Assembly (NCBI GenBank): GCA_910587005.1
Contig: CAJULB010000002.1
Coordinates: 186,001 to 250,000, forward strand
Source: an uncultured Christensenellaceae bacterium
Lineage (GTDB): Bacteria; Bacillota; Clostridia; Christensenellales; Borkfalkiaceae
Length of the DNA stretch: 64,000 nt
Reading direction: 5' to 3'
A program made the position numbers and the translations under genes. Of the stretch, positions 54,179-62,122 are shown one piece after another; the first letter of the stretch is position 1, and each line of letters begins with the position of its first letter. A model generated the notes under the pieces. It made no database searches, had not been told where the DNA came from, and was given only the letters and a program-made list of their open reading frames with translations.

Positions 54179-54976
54179 TTACCTTACTTTTACCATGTGT
54201 TCAACGCCCTGTATTCTATCCGCCGCCTTAAAAAAACAATCGACAAGCGCGTTTACCTTCGCCTCGGTATTTGCAGGGACCAAAAGAATACTGTCGTTAT
54301 ATTCGCCGCATAATTTATAAATTGATGCGTTTACAGTAACAATATTACGATCGGTTAAATTCCGAATCTCGCTATCCTGAATAAAAATCACTTCGCACGG
54401 AAGCTTTTTTAATTCGTCTTTAATAGATTGGTTATACAAATCCACGAGTGCCAACGAAAAATTATTTTTGCCGAATCTTCTTTCTCCGCACTCCACCACA
54501 TAGTCGAAATCCTGCATAATCTGAAAGAAAAGTTCGTCGTGAATTATGCCGTCCACCGATAAAAGCGGAACGTAATTTTCGTGCGCGAGCTTAAGAAACC
54601 TATCCTCTTCAACCCCCATACAAATAATGGCGTCCGCCGTATCTATTTTGGTGTTTTCCAAATACGTTCGTATAATCAAATTGTAGCCGAGCCGTTCAAA
54701 CGCCTTACTGAATAACCTTAAAAAGTCATAGCTTTCGGCTTTCTGTAAAACCGACTCATGTTTTTCCGACAAAATAATTACGTTGTTGCTTTTGCTTAAT
54801 GCGAACGACTGCGCAAGCCGTGACGGCTGGTAGTTATACAAGTTGACTATTTGCAAAACTTTGCGCTTTGTTTCTTCGGTATAACTTTCTGCATTTTTGC
54901 CATTTATTATATAAGAAACGGTTGCAACGGAAACGTCCGCAAGGCGGGCAATATCCCTTATTGTAAATTTTTCCAT
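54179..54976 (-). CDS. LacI/GalR-type transcriptional regulator (short)
   Basis: A 265-aa regulator. The LacI-type HTH is intact: FTIRDIARLADVSVATVSYIINGK (about 4-27), then the hinge segment with NYQPSRLAQSF, where Leu58-Ala59 can contact the minor groove. The effector domain is only about 200 aa against the usual 270-280 and looks shortened and degenerate: the usual GR...Y...N and D-motif segments are hard to find. It lies at the head of the cluster containing the intracellular amylase and malEFG-K-glgP and probably controls it by binding TTAACCGTTTAA-like sites. The normal ligand may be replaced or lost. Confidence 0.85.
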   Translation of the reverse strand: MEKFTIRDIARLADVSVATVSYIINGKNAESYTEETKRKVLQIVNLYNYQPSRLAQSFALSKSNNVIILSEKHESVLQKAESYDFLRLFSKAFERLGYNLIIRTYLENTKIDTADAIICMGVEEDRFLKLAHENYVPLLSVDGIIHDELFFQIMQDFDYVVECGERRFGKNNFSLALVDLYNQSIKDELKKLPCEVIFIQDSEIRNLTDRNIVTVNASIYKLCGEYNDSILLVPANTEAKVNALVDCFFKAADRIQGVEHMVKVR

Positions 54977-54999
54977 AATCAGACCGTCTCCAACGTTTA

Positions 55000-55041
55000 C
55001 GTCCGCGCCGCCCTCCCCTTACGGGGAAGGCGTAACGGACG
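55000..55041 (-). promoter_or_regulatory. Large intercistronic hairpin upstream of the lacI-like gene
   Basis: A two-part stem: outer 6 bp CGTCCG/CGGACG (55000-55005 with 55036-55041) and inner 10 bp (55009-55018 with 55023-55032) closing a TTAC/GTAA tetraloop. No T-run follows on the minus strand, so it is more likely an mRNA processing or stability element than a terminator. Confidence 0.6.
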
Positions 55042-55066
55042 CGTCAGGAGAAAAATGAATTTTTAA

Positions 55067-55978
55067 TTATTGACTGCTGATATCTTTAGGCTCCATATAC
55101 ACCGTCATTTCCGCGCCGGCAGACTTAAATTTAATGTATATTCTGAAATGGCGCGTCTTCTGCGTCGCTCTGTAAACAAGCGCCTGCGCGTCGTTTTTGT
55201 CGGTTTTTAAAAATGTTCCCGTATCGTTGGCAATAAGCCCACTGTTTTCAAGCGTTATGCGTTGCCCGGGCAAATCAAGCGGGCCTGCCTGCGTTTCGTC
55301 GGAACCGCCAAGCCCTGCCGCATACACCTTAATGACGTCGCCCGGGTTAAGCTCGAACCAGTCGTTATAAAGTTGTACGGGCTTGTAATAACCAAGCGTA
55401 TCCGCCGACGTCTCGTCCGTTCCGCTGACTCTTAACGTTATGGTTTCCTCTTTTCCGGTAGCGGCGCGTTTTATCGACAGATAATGTGCAGGAACGGCAA
55501 TGTTACTTTCATCGGGAACTATCGGGTCTTTACGCTGGGATAATTCTGCCCTCCAGTCAGCGTACAAATACGTCGTTTCGGAAAGTTCGGGTACTTTGTC
55601 GAAGTAAGTTACGATTGCATCTACTATCGACCACCAACCGTTAAATTTATACGGCACGCCGTTTTTATCCACTCTTTCGCTTGTCGGTACGGGAAGGGAA
55701 TCTCCTGCCGAAAGGTTGCACAAATATGCGTTATCCGTAAGAATTTCCTCGCATTCGCCCGACGTAAGTTTAGTAGCACCGGAGGTAACGGTATTTTCAA
55801 CTTTCACGCCGCCCGACATATAAGTGCCGGGAACAAGATATAAATTATTCTGCATTTCTGCAACCGTTTCCATCTGACTTACAGGCAAAGCTTCCGTCGT
55901 TGCGTTCGCCGAAACCGCAGAAACAGAACCGCCCGTTAAAAGCACGCTTGTAAGAACTACGGCTAAAATTCTTTTCAT
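55067..55978 (-). CDS. Secreted protein of unknown function in the amylase cluster (303 aa)
   Basis: The start is taken at the ATG 55978, nine bases after AAGGAGG; a TTG three codons further upstream is less likely. A classic signal peptide (about 1-26, ending VSANA) is cut by signal peptidase I. The mature protein contains FNGWWSIVDAIVTYF, ATTYLYADW-like TTYLYADWRAE (InlB B-repeat-like) and a C-terminal beta-rich part ending in TVYMEPKD. No catalytic residues are visible. Fifteen nt separate it from the secreted amylase gene, so it is probably a co-secreted surface or starch-binding component. Confidence 0.7.
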   Translation of the reverse strand: MKRILAVVLTSVLLTGGSVSAVSANATTEALPVSQMETVAEMQNNLYLVPGTYMSGGVKVENTVTSGATKLTSGECEEILTDNAYLCNLSAGDSLPVPTSERVDKNGVPYKFNGWWSIVDAIVTYFDKVPELSETTYLYADWRAELSQRKDPIVPDESNIAVPAHYLSIKRAATGKEETITLRVSGTDETSADTLGYYKPVQLYNDWFELNPGDVIKVYAAGLGGSDETQAGPLDLPGQRITLENSGLIANDTGTFLKTDKNDAQALVYRATQKTRHFRIYIKFKSAGAEMTVYMEPKDISSQ

Positions 55979-55992
55979 TTCCGTCAACCTCC

Positions 55993-58419
55993 TTATTTAA
56001 CCTTGTATATCTGAATGGACATAGCCGGTACATTTGTCCCCGAAACTCCGTTTCCGAATAGGAGCTTTGCTCCCGTAGGAAGAGAATAGTTTGCGGCTTG
56101 CTCGGTAGCGCATGCGTTTACGTATACGAGAATTTCGCTTGTTGCATCTTTAACCGAATAGCAAACGACGTTACTCTTCGTAGTATGGGAAACAACCTTG
56201 CCCCTTGCAAGAACGGGGTTTGCTTTACGGATTTTGATGAGTTCCTTGTAAACGCTGTATATCGAATTGCTGTCGACAGTTTGTTCTTTAACGCCGTCAA
56301 GCTGAGCGTTAAGCGCATCCCAAGTAAGCGTATAATTATTAAAGCCCATAGGGAATTTACAGTTTTCGCCGCTGCCTTCAAAATCTTTTGACCATTTCAT
56401 CGGCTGACGGTACCATCTGTCCTCGTGCCCTGCGCCGTCGCCTTGGGGATTGGGAGCTTTCGAACCGAACATTCCAAGCTCGTCACCGTTGTAAATCCAA
56501 GTGATTCCCGGAACGGTTAAAGACATTCCGGCGTATAGCTTTGTAAGATTTTCAGATAAGCCCCACGCCGCGTCACCGCGTTCGGAGGTGAGCGGAACGC
56601 CTTTATCCGTTGCATAAAGCTTGTCACGCACACGTTGAACGTCGTGGTTAGACGTAATAACTCCGTCTATATAGTCCTTACGGTATTGAGAGAAATTGAA
56701 CTGTGCGGCGTCGTATTGATTTAAAATCTTACCTGCCAAATCCTTTTCGCCGTTGGCAATCTTCGTTAACGTCGCCGTCGTATCGAAATACCAGTTGAAA
56801 TTAAACTGCGAATCCAATCCGCCGTACAGTCCCGCAAGATATGCAGGGTCGCCCGTGAAATTTTCACCTATTAAAATGGCGTTGGGATAGCTTGCCTTGA
56901 GTTTTGCATTAAACTCCATAAAGAAGTGCGCGTTCTTATTCATGTCAAACGAATAGTCGGCGTCATTGGCTTCGTCGCTGTCCTTTACTATCCAGTCGGA
57001 ATGTTCACCGTTTTCGTTCGCCATATATATGTGCTTAACGGCGTCAAGACGGAATCCGTCAAGACCGAAGCTCATCCAATATAACGCTACGTCTAAAATT
57101 GCGTCGCGCGTTGCCTGATTGTCGAAGTTAAGCTCGGGCATAGTCGAACCGAAGCTCGAGAAATAATAATACCCGTTGGTATCTTTAAACCACTGCTTCT
57201 TTTCTCTTCTGCCTTCCACGGTGCTGTCATCAATACTGTTGTAATATTCTTCGTTTTGCCAGGTATAGAAATTACGGTAATCTATTTCTTTTTTGGTTCC
57301 GTCGGGAAGCGTTACGGTCTCTTTAACGAGATTCTGTGACTTGACAAACCACGGATTGGAAAGTGAAGTATGGTTCAAAACGAAGTCCATAACAATCTTC
57401 ATTCCCTTCCGATGTGCTTTATAGACAAGCTCTCTGTAATCGTCCAACGTACCGAATCTCGGGTCTACGGTAAAGTAGTCCATAATGTCGTAACCGTGGT
57501 AGGAATTGGAATGTTGGAAAGGCGTAAGCCAAAGGGTATCCACGCCGAGGTCGTGCAGATAATCGAGTTTATTTATAACGCCCCTCAAATCACCCATTCC
57601 GTCGCCGTTGCCGTCCGCAAACGACGCAATGAATATCTGATAGCCAACGCTGTTCTCTTCCCAGCCCTCGGCAACCGCTTGCTGCGCATACACGTTGTTG
57701 TTACCCTTATTGGATATTACGTCGTACTTGGTAGTTGCCGAACCTGCAGGAATTCCCGCATAGGGGTCGTTAAGGTCTACGTTAGAGAAATTAGCGCTGC
57801 CGCTTCCCACTTCGCCCTGACGGACAAACCAGTGATAATCGCCCTTATCGCGCCTTGCCTCCGCCAGATTGACGTACACGTCGCCGCCGTCGTTCACCCA
57901 GAAGCCCGTTCCGTTTATTCTGCTGTCCTGCGAATAAACCTGAATACCCATTCTAAGCGCTTGCGAATAGTTTATTTCCAGATTTTTTGAAGTGCGGTTT
58001 GCTTCGTCCCAGCCGCCGTCGTTATAAGTTGCCGTAAGGTCAATGTCATAAACTGCGCCCGACTCGTCTATTTTCATGGGATAGAACGCCCTGCCCTCGC
58101 TGTTGGTGGGGAAATATTCCCATACCCAAAGCCCCCAGTCGCCGTAGACTTTGGAACTAATCTGTGTTGAATAAGCGGGTGCCGTCGCACTGTTGACCGT
58201 TCCGTGCTCTTTTTCGGAGTGTGCGCCCCTTAAATAATGAATATACAAATGACCTTCCCGTCCCCAGGTAAGGTTTTGTTCGTACTTTAACGCGTCCTCT
58301 GCCGAAACGGTATATTTATCGGTTTGCGGACCGCTCGGTTTGCCTTTACAAGCGGGTAACGCTATACCGAGCAGCATTACCAACGCAACTATAAAGCAAA
58401 GTAAACTTTTCTTTCTCAT
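55993..58419 (-). CDS. Surface GH13 alpha-amylase lipoprotein
   Basis: An 808-aa extracellular amylase anchored as a lipoprotein (lipobox ALPAC, Cys24). The start is the ATG at 58419, seven bases after GGAGG. The first 230 residues form a beta-rich domain with LWVWEYFPTNSEGRAFYP and DGGDVYVNL, resembling pullulanase-type starch-binding modules. The TIM barrel follows from about 255, with region I DFVLNH, nucleophile Asp459 (GFRLDAVKH), acid Glu519 (LIGENF) and Asp593 (SNHD), and a C-terminal all-beta domain. It should cut starch or glycogen at the cell surface so that MalE can capture the products. A candidate LacI-type operator sits 20 nt upstream. Confidence 0.93.
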   Translation of the reverse strand: MRKKSLLCFIVALVMLLGIALPACKGKPSGPQTDKYTVSAEDALKYEQNLTWGREGHLYIHYLRGAHSEKEHGTVNSATAPAYSTQISSKVYGDWGLWVWEYFPTNSEGRAFYPMKIDESGAVYDIDLTATYNDGGWDEANRTSKNLEINYSQALRMGIQVYSQDSRINGTGFWVNDGGDVYVNLAEARRDKGDYHWFVRQGEVGSGSANFSNVDLNDPYAGIPAGSATTKYDVISNKGNNNVYAQQAVAEGWEENSVGYQIFIASFADGNGDGMGDLRGVINKLDYLHDLGVDTLWLTPFQHSNSYHGYDIMDYFTVDPRFGTLDDYRELVYKAHRKGMKIVMDFVLNHTSLSNPWFVKSQNLVKETVTLPDGTKKEIDYRNFYTWQNEEYYNSIDDSTVEGRREKKQWFKDTNGYYYFSSFGSTMPELNFDNQATRDAILDVALYWMSFGLDGFRLDAVKHIYMANENGEHSDWIVKDSDEANDADYSFDMNKNAHFFMEFNAKLKASYPNAILIGENFTGDPAYLAGLYGGLDSQFNFNWYFDTTATLTKIANGEKDLAGKILNQYDAAQFNFSQYRKDYIDGVITSNHDVQRVRDKLYATDKGVPLTSERGDAAWGLSENLTKLYAGMSLTVPGITWIYNGDELGMFGSKAPNPQGDGAGHEDRWYRQPMKWSKDFEGSGENCKFPMGFNNYTLTWDALNAQLDGVKEQTVDSNSIYSVYKELIKIRKANPVLARGKVVSHTTKSNVVCYSVKDATSEILVYVNACATEQAANYSLPTGAKLLFGNGVSGTNVPAMSIQIYKVK

Positions 58420-58438
58420 AAATTCCTCCAAAATCCCA

Positions 58439-58450
58439 TTAACCGTTTAA
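58439..58450 (-). promoter_or_regulatory. Candidate LacI-family operator (amylase leader)
   Basis: TTAACCGTTTAA, a near-palindrome with a central CG as in LacI/MalR operators. The same 12-mer occurs at 60282 and 60329. Confidence 0.6.
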
Positions 58451-58460
58451 CCTCAAAACG

Positions 58461-58525
58461 CTTACGGACCTTTAAAGTCCGTAAAGTGTTGCCTCCGAAA
58501 GCCCTGCCTTACGGCAGAGCTTCGG
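58461..58525 (-). promoter_or_regulatory. Two hairpins between the starch-binding lipoprotein and amylase genes
   Basis: Hairpin 1: TTACGGAC/GTCCGTAA (58462-58469 with 58477-58484). Hairpin 2: CCGAAA-GCCCTGCC, loop TTAC, GGCAGAGC-TTCGG (58495-58525). Neither has a T-run long enough for a strong terminator on the minus strand. They may lower amylase expression relative to the upstream gene or protect mRNA ends. Confidence 0.55.
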
Positions 58526-58545
58526 TTGCAATATAATTTAAATTT

Positions 58546-60189
58546 TTACGCTTCGGGGGTAGTCGCGCCACCCTCGTCGGCGGTAAACGTTACTGTCAGG
58601 ATTTTGTTTTCAGGGTCTGACAGATTAAGGGTAAATTTATACGTTCCTTTACTTACCGTCTTATAGTTACTATTGTCTTGCGCAATGCTCTCGGTGTTAC
58701 CGGCAAGCGTAAACGCACCGTATCCGAACCAACCTGCTTGCTCTCCCTGCACGGTACCGTCTTCGTTTTCAAAAGAAGAACGGAATCCGAACGATACGCC
58801 CGCATCAAGATTTATAGTCAGCTCGTAAACACCCTCCTGTCCGTCAACAGCCTTTAACTCACGGGTATCGTCCCAAGGCGAATTCCAATTGGTGTCCATA
58901 CTGCCTTTGATGAAGTAACGAAGTACGGCGGGAGCCGTTTCGGTTGCGGCTGTACGCTCGAAGGTATAGCTTAAACTGTTGTGTGTGCCGCCGGCAGGGT
59001 TGAGCGTGAAGGTATACTTACCCGATAAGCCTACGCATATATTATCGGAGTCTGTCCAGGTCAGCTTATAATCCGTATCTACGGTAGCAGTATTCTTATT
59101 GCCAATCAAATCGCGAGGAACAGCCCATTCCGCAAGCGAGCCGTCATACTCCAAGCCGATAATAGCTACCTTAAACTCCTTTCCCCTTGCCAACTCTACG
59201 GTAAGAGAATAGGTGCCGTCCTCATTATCCGTAAACACATAACCGCCCGCGGTAGCAACGTCGTTTGCCAGCGTCCAACCGCTTGTAGTGTTTGCACTAC
59301 CTACAATGTAATAAATATCTTTAACGTCGCCGTCGTCCATTTCTCGGTCGCAAACGCCCGAAACCACGGCTTTTTCCCCCCTCAAATCGAGAGTGATCGT
59401 ATACTTACCGTGCTTTTGAACGGCAATGTTGCCTCCTCTGTTCTTGCTTAACACGGCATCGCCCTCTTTAATGTAATCGCCGTCAAACGCATCCTTAGAC
59501 CAATCGTTCGTCGTGACGCCCACGGGAGCAACCTGGAAATTGCCGTACCTGCGCAATTCAAAACTGTTGGTTTGGTAAACGCCTTCCGTTTCGGTCGGCA
59601 TGAAATATGCAAAGTTTCCGCCGAAGGCTCCCGCTTTATTCCAACTCGAATCCATTCCGCCGATTATGTAATAAGCGTCCGCAACGGTAACTGCGCAGGT
59701 CTTTTTGATTTCGGTACCTGTAATTGTGGCGGTTATTGTTGCCGTACCCGGTTTAAGAGCCTCTACTGCGCCCGTTTCACCCACCAGAACAACCTTATCG
59801 TCAGACGACGACCAGGTTACGGTACCCGTTCCGTTCAATGTTGCCTCCAAAGTGTCCTCGGTCTTGTCAATACTAAGCGCAAGCTCGGTTTTGTTAAGCG
59901 AAATTTCGGTAGCGGGCGAAGCAGGCTTCTGATACTTGCAGACCGTACATTTGTCGGCGCTGTCGCCCGTTCCCCAAACGTGGTCTGCAACGTCAATCTT
60001 ATAATCTTTATCCCCTTCTTTCAAATCGTCGCACGTGGCGTAATGCCAATGGCTTGTTGCGTCTTTCCCCCAATCATCGCCTGTCGAATAAGTGTGCGTG
60101 TGTCCGTTACTGCATCCCGCAATAACGCCGCCGCCGACTGCCAAAACCGCAGCCGCCGCAAGAGTTGCTAAAAGTTTAGCCTTTTTCAT
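58546..60189 (-). CDS. Starch-binding surface lipoprotein with Ig-like domain and three carbohydrate-binding modules
   Basis: A 547-aa lipoprotein (start 60189 with GAGGAAAA upstream; lipobox VIAGC, Cys26). A His/Cys-containing segment follows (HTHTYSTGDD, HWHYATC, CTVCKYQKP), perhaps a small metal-binding knuckle. Next is a Big_2-type Ig domain (about 95-170, ISLNKTELALSI, GTATITATITG), then three repeated modules of about 120 aa (about 172-295, 296-420 and 420-540). These start YYIIGGMDSSWNKAG, IYYIVGSANTTSGW and LRYFIKGSMDTNW and resemble starch-binding CBM/SusE-like modules. Likely task: hold starch near the GH13 amylase encoded next. Its promoter (60446) with two downstream operator-like sites heads the polysaccharide cluster. 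Confidence 0.85.
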   Translation of the reverse strand: MKKAKLLATLAAAAVLAVGGGVIAGCSNGHTHTYSTGDDWGKDATSHWHYATCDDLKEGDKDYKIDVADHVWGTGDSADKCTVCKYQKPASPATEISLNKTELALSIDKTEDTLEATLNGTGTVTWSSSDDKVVLVGETGAVEALKPGTATITATITGTEIKKTCAVTVADAYYIIGGMDSSWNKAGAFGGNFAYFMPTETEGVYQTNSFELRRYGNFQVAPVGVTTNDWSKDAFDGDYIKEGDAVLSKNRGGNIAVQKHGKYTITLDLRGEKAVVSGVCDREMDDGDVKDIYYIVGSANTTSGWTLANDVATAGGYVFTDNEDGTYSLTVELARGKEFKVAIIGLEYDGSLAEWAVPRDLIGNKNTATVDTDYKLTWTDSDNICVGLSGKYTFTLNPAGGTHNSLSYTFERTAATETAPAVLRYFIKGSMDTNWNSPWDDTRELKAVDGQEGVYELTINLDAGVSFGFRSSFENEDGTVQGEQAGWFGYGAFTLAGNTESIAQDNSNYKTVSKGTYKFTLNLSDPENKILTVTFTADEGGATTPEA

Positions 60190-60281
60190 AAATTTTCCTC
60201 GCTTAAAATATTTTTTTATGTTATTTGAAAAACTAAATAAATAATTTTTCATTAGCACCTGTTTAATATAAAGTAATGCAG

Positions 60282-60293
60282 TTAACCGTTTAA
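60282..60293 (-). promoter_or_regulatory. Candidate LacI-family operator
   Basis: TTAACCGTTTAA in the leader of the starch-binding lipoprotein gene, 47 bp from the site at 60329. Confidence 0.65.
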
Positions 60294-60328
60294 TCTAATC
60301 AATTTTCGAGCCTTTGTCCGCCCGTTAG

Positions 60329-60340
60329 TTAACCGTTTAA
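60329..60340 (-). promoter_or_regulatory. Candidate LacI-family operator
   Basis: TTAACCGTTTAA, flanked as GTTAACCGTTTAACC. It lies about 100 bp downstream of the expected transcription start, where a bound repressor could act as a roadblock or loop to 60282. Confidence 0.65.
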
Positions 60341-60445
60341 CCAAAACAAAAAATTAACTTAAACTTTATTTCTTTATTTTCAAAAACTATACTTTTTGGA
60401 CAATGAAGAAATGTTATTAATTTTCACACCTTGTGGTTTATAAAC

Positions 60446-60474
60446 ATTGTAGCATAAACGACGAAAGTTGTCAA
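60446..60474 (-). promoter_or_regulatory. Promoter of the starch-binding lipoprotein gene
   Basis: On the minus strand TTGACA (60469-60474), a 17-bp spacer and TACAAT (60446-60451). The leader to the start codon is about 250 nt long, AT-rich, and contains the two operator-like sites but no ORF. Confidence 0.85.
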
Positions 60475-60567
60475 CGACTTATATTTAAAAAAGTATAGAT
60501 TTTGGAAAATTTTTTATTTGTGGGAATTTTGAAAGTTAAATATAATTGACTTTAGATTTTAATGTAT

Positions 60568-60587
60568 ATACGCACGCGCGTGCGTAT
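60568..60587. promoter_or_regulatory. 20-bp perfect palindrome in the recombinase promoter
   Basis: ATACGCACGCGCGTGCGTAT is perfectly self-complementary, and with one mismatch the symmetry runs from 60565 to 60590. It sits in otherwise AT-rich DNA, 20 bp before the recombinase start codon and just downstream of TTGACT (60546-60551). Confidence 0.75.
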
Positions 60588-60606
60588 GTATAAAAAGGAG
60601 TTAATT

Positions 60607-61224
60607 ATGATTTATGCTTATGCAAGGGTATCAAGCAAAGACCAAAACTTAGAAAGACAGCTCAACGCCTTTCAAAATTGCGGCATTGCGATTGATAAAA
60701 TTTTATGGGATAAAGAGAGCGGTGCCGATTTTGACAGAACAAACTATAAAAAACTTATCAGAAGATTGCGATACGATGATTTACTGATAATAAAATCAAT
60801 TGATCGTCTCGGCAGAAATTACGAATGTATATTATGCGAATGGAAAAGGATTACGAAAGATATAGGGGCTAATATATACGTTCTTGATATGCCGCTCTTG
60901 GATACGCGTTGCCATGAGAAAAATCTTATCGGTAAATTAATTGCGGACATTGTTTTACAGCTTTTATCTTTTGTTGCTGAAAACGAAAGAACAAATATAC
61001 GCGCACGCCAAGCCGAAGGAATAGCTATCGCAAAACAAAAAGGCGTCCGGTTCGGACGTCCGCGAATTATTTTACCCGATAACTTTTACGAAGTTGCCGA
61101 TGCCTACATTACTCATACCATATCTTATAACGAAGCCTTAAACCTTACCAACCTCCGTCCCACTACCTTTTATAGATATTTAAAAGGATATAATACGGGA
61201 AGTTATGGAAGCGAAACATATTAA
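60607..61224 (+). CDS. Small serine recombinase (resolvase/invertase family)
   Basis: A 205-aa site-specific recombinase. The start at 60607 follows AAGGAG (60595-60600) by six bases. The catalytic domain starts MIYAYARVSSKDQ with nucleophile Ser9. Later come DRTNYKKLIR, DLLIIKSIDRLGRN (the Arg cluster) and AENERTNIRARQAEG, which leads into the long E helix. The C-terminal DNA-binding part contains GVRFGRPR and a HTH around SYNEALNLTNLRPTTFYRYL. Size and layout match Tn3/Hin-type resolvases and invertases rather than large serine integrases. It overlaps the next gene by 20 nt. The AT-rich sequence differs from flanking housekeeping genes, in line with acquisition. Confidence 0.93.
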   Translation: MIYAYARVSSKDQNLERQLNAFQNCGIAIDKILWDKESGADFDRTNYKKLIRRLRYDDLLIIKSIDRLGRNYECILCEWKRITKDIGANIYVLDMPLLDTRCHEKNLIGKLIADIVLQLLSFVAENERTNIRARQAEGIAIAKQKGVRFGRPRIILPDNFYEVADAYITHTISYNEALNLTNLRPTTFYRYLKGYNTGSYGSETY

Positions 61225-62074
61225 ATATAAAGATTTCCGCTATAAGTATCAGATAAACAGCGGTTCGCTTGCAAATGCACTTAAAGGCAAAAACGTAAGC
61301 CTTGAATATGCACAGAGTATGGCGGATATACTCGGCGTTAAAGTGGAATCGGTATTCTTTATTGAAAAGACCGAAAAGCTATTAAATTTCTTGACGATAA
61401 TTAAAGTAGCAGACCCGAAAACTGTTATTTCTCGTTGGTTTATACTCCAGCTTATACGTTCCGAAGAAATTACCCCTTTAAAATACGGCGATGCGTGGCT
61501 TATAAATACGGATGAGCTGTATGGCTATCTTTCGGGCGGTGTTCCGCAAGATTTAAACTATCAACCGCAACTAAAGCGCGACCTTATGACAAGCGGCGAA
61601 ATATGGCGTATGTTTTTAACAAGAGATGCCGCCACGAAAATCCGCAAACTTAATATACGGTTATTTGTGAAAGAGCAAGGTATATGGTATTTTGTTTCCC
61701 CTTCCCGCAAGTGGTATATAGACTTTAACGCTTTTATGGAAAAGATAAACCCGCGACATATTAACGAAAGAGTTGAAACACCTCGGTTGCGCTGGCACGA
61801 CGACAGTGTAAGAAACTTTAAGCGTACCCACCCCGAATTGAAAGGCGCAACAATGACAGTTGCGGAACAAGCGCTTAAATTTGACAAGGTTTTCAAAACG
61901 CTTAACGCACACTGTCGGATAATGAATTACGACCGTCACGAACAGACAGTAATATCCATTTTAAACGCAAAACAACCTCCGTTAATTCGGAGGTTGTTTT
62001 ACTTTGAGTGGTGCGCCCGAATGGATTCGAACCATCGGCACCGAGCGTCGGAGGCTCGTGCTCTATCCAACTGA
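61205..62074 (+). CDS. HTH protein downstream of the recombinase, 3' end replaced
   Basis: A 289-codon frame overlapping the recombinase gene. The N-terminal 55 residues resemble a Cro/XRE HTH (GSLANALKGKNVSLEYAQSMADILGVKVESVF), and a second HTH-like stretch is near 75-110. The middle (about 115-250) contains WRMFLTRDAATKIRKLNIRLFV and is of unknown function. From about codon 255 the frame passes through a perfect terminator stem (61969-62000) and then antisense through tRNA-Arg, ending DSNHRHRASEARALSN, a sequence dictated by the tRNA. The native C-terminus is therefore probably lost, or the protein normally ends by chance here. Probably an accessory gene of a mobile element. Confidence 0.6.
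   Translation: MEAKHIKYKDFRYKYQINSGSLANALKGKNVSLEYAQSMADILGVKVESVFFIEKTEKLLNFLTIIKVADPKTVISRWFILQLIRSEEITPLKYGDAWLINTDELYGYLSGGVPQDLNYQPQLKRDLMTSGEIWRMFLTRDAATKIRKLNIRLFVKEQGIWYFVSPSRKWYIDFNAFMEKINPRHINERVETPRLRWHDDSVRNFKRTHPELKGATMTVAEQALKFDKVFKTLNAHCRIMNYDRHEQTVISILNAKQPPLIRRLFYFEWCARMDSNHRHRASEARALSN
61969..62000. terminator. Bidirectional terminator between the HTH gene and tRNA-Arg
   Basis: A perfect 12-bp stem AAAACAACCTCC/GGAGGTTGTTTT with an 8-nt loop (61981-61988). T-runs are present for both strands. Confidence 0.9.
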
Positions 62075-62085
62075 GCTACGGACGC
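62009..62085 (-). tRNA. tRNA-Arg (anticodon CCG), CCA encoded
   Basis: A full cloverleaf can be folded on the minus strand: acceptor GCGTCCG/CGGGCGC (one G-T pair), D-stem GCTC/GAGC, anticodon stem CGAGC/GCTCG with loop CTCCGAC, T-arm GATGG-TTCGAAT-CCATT, discriminator A and genomic CCA (62009-62011). The anticodon CCG reads CGG. Total length is 77 nt including CCA. Confidence 0.96.
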
Positions 62086-62122
62086 ATATTAATTAATGTT
62101 ACTAAAACGGCAAAATACAGCT

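Noticed and set aside
60562..60606. Earlier start of the recombinase at 60562
   Set aside because: This ATG lies in the palindrome/promoter region; the ATG at 60607 has a good ribosome binding site and begins at the conserved catalytic-domain start.
60607..62085. Complete integrated element with att sites
   Set aside because: No second copy of the tRNA 3' end or other matching direct repeat was found in the window, and a small serine resolvase does not normally target tRNA genes.
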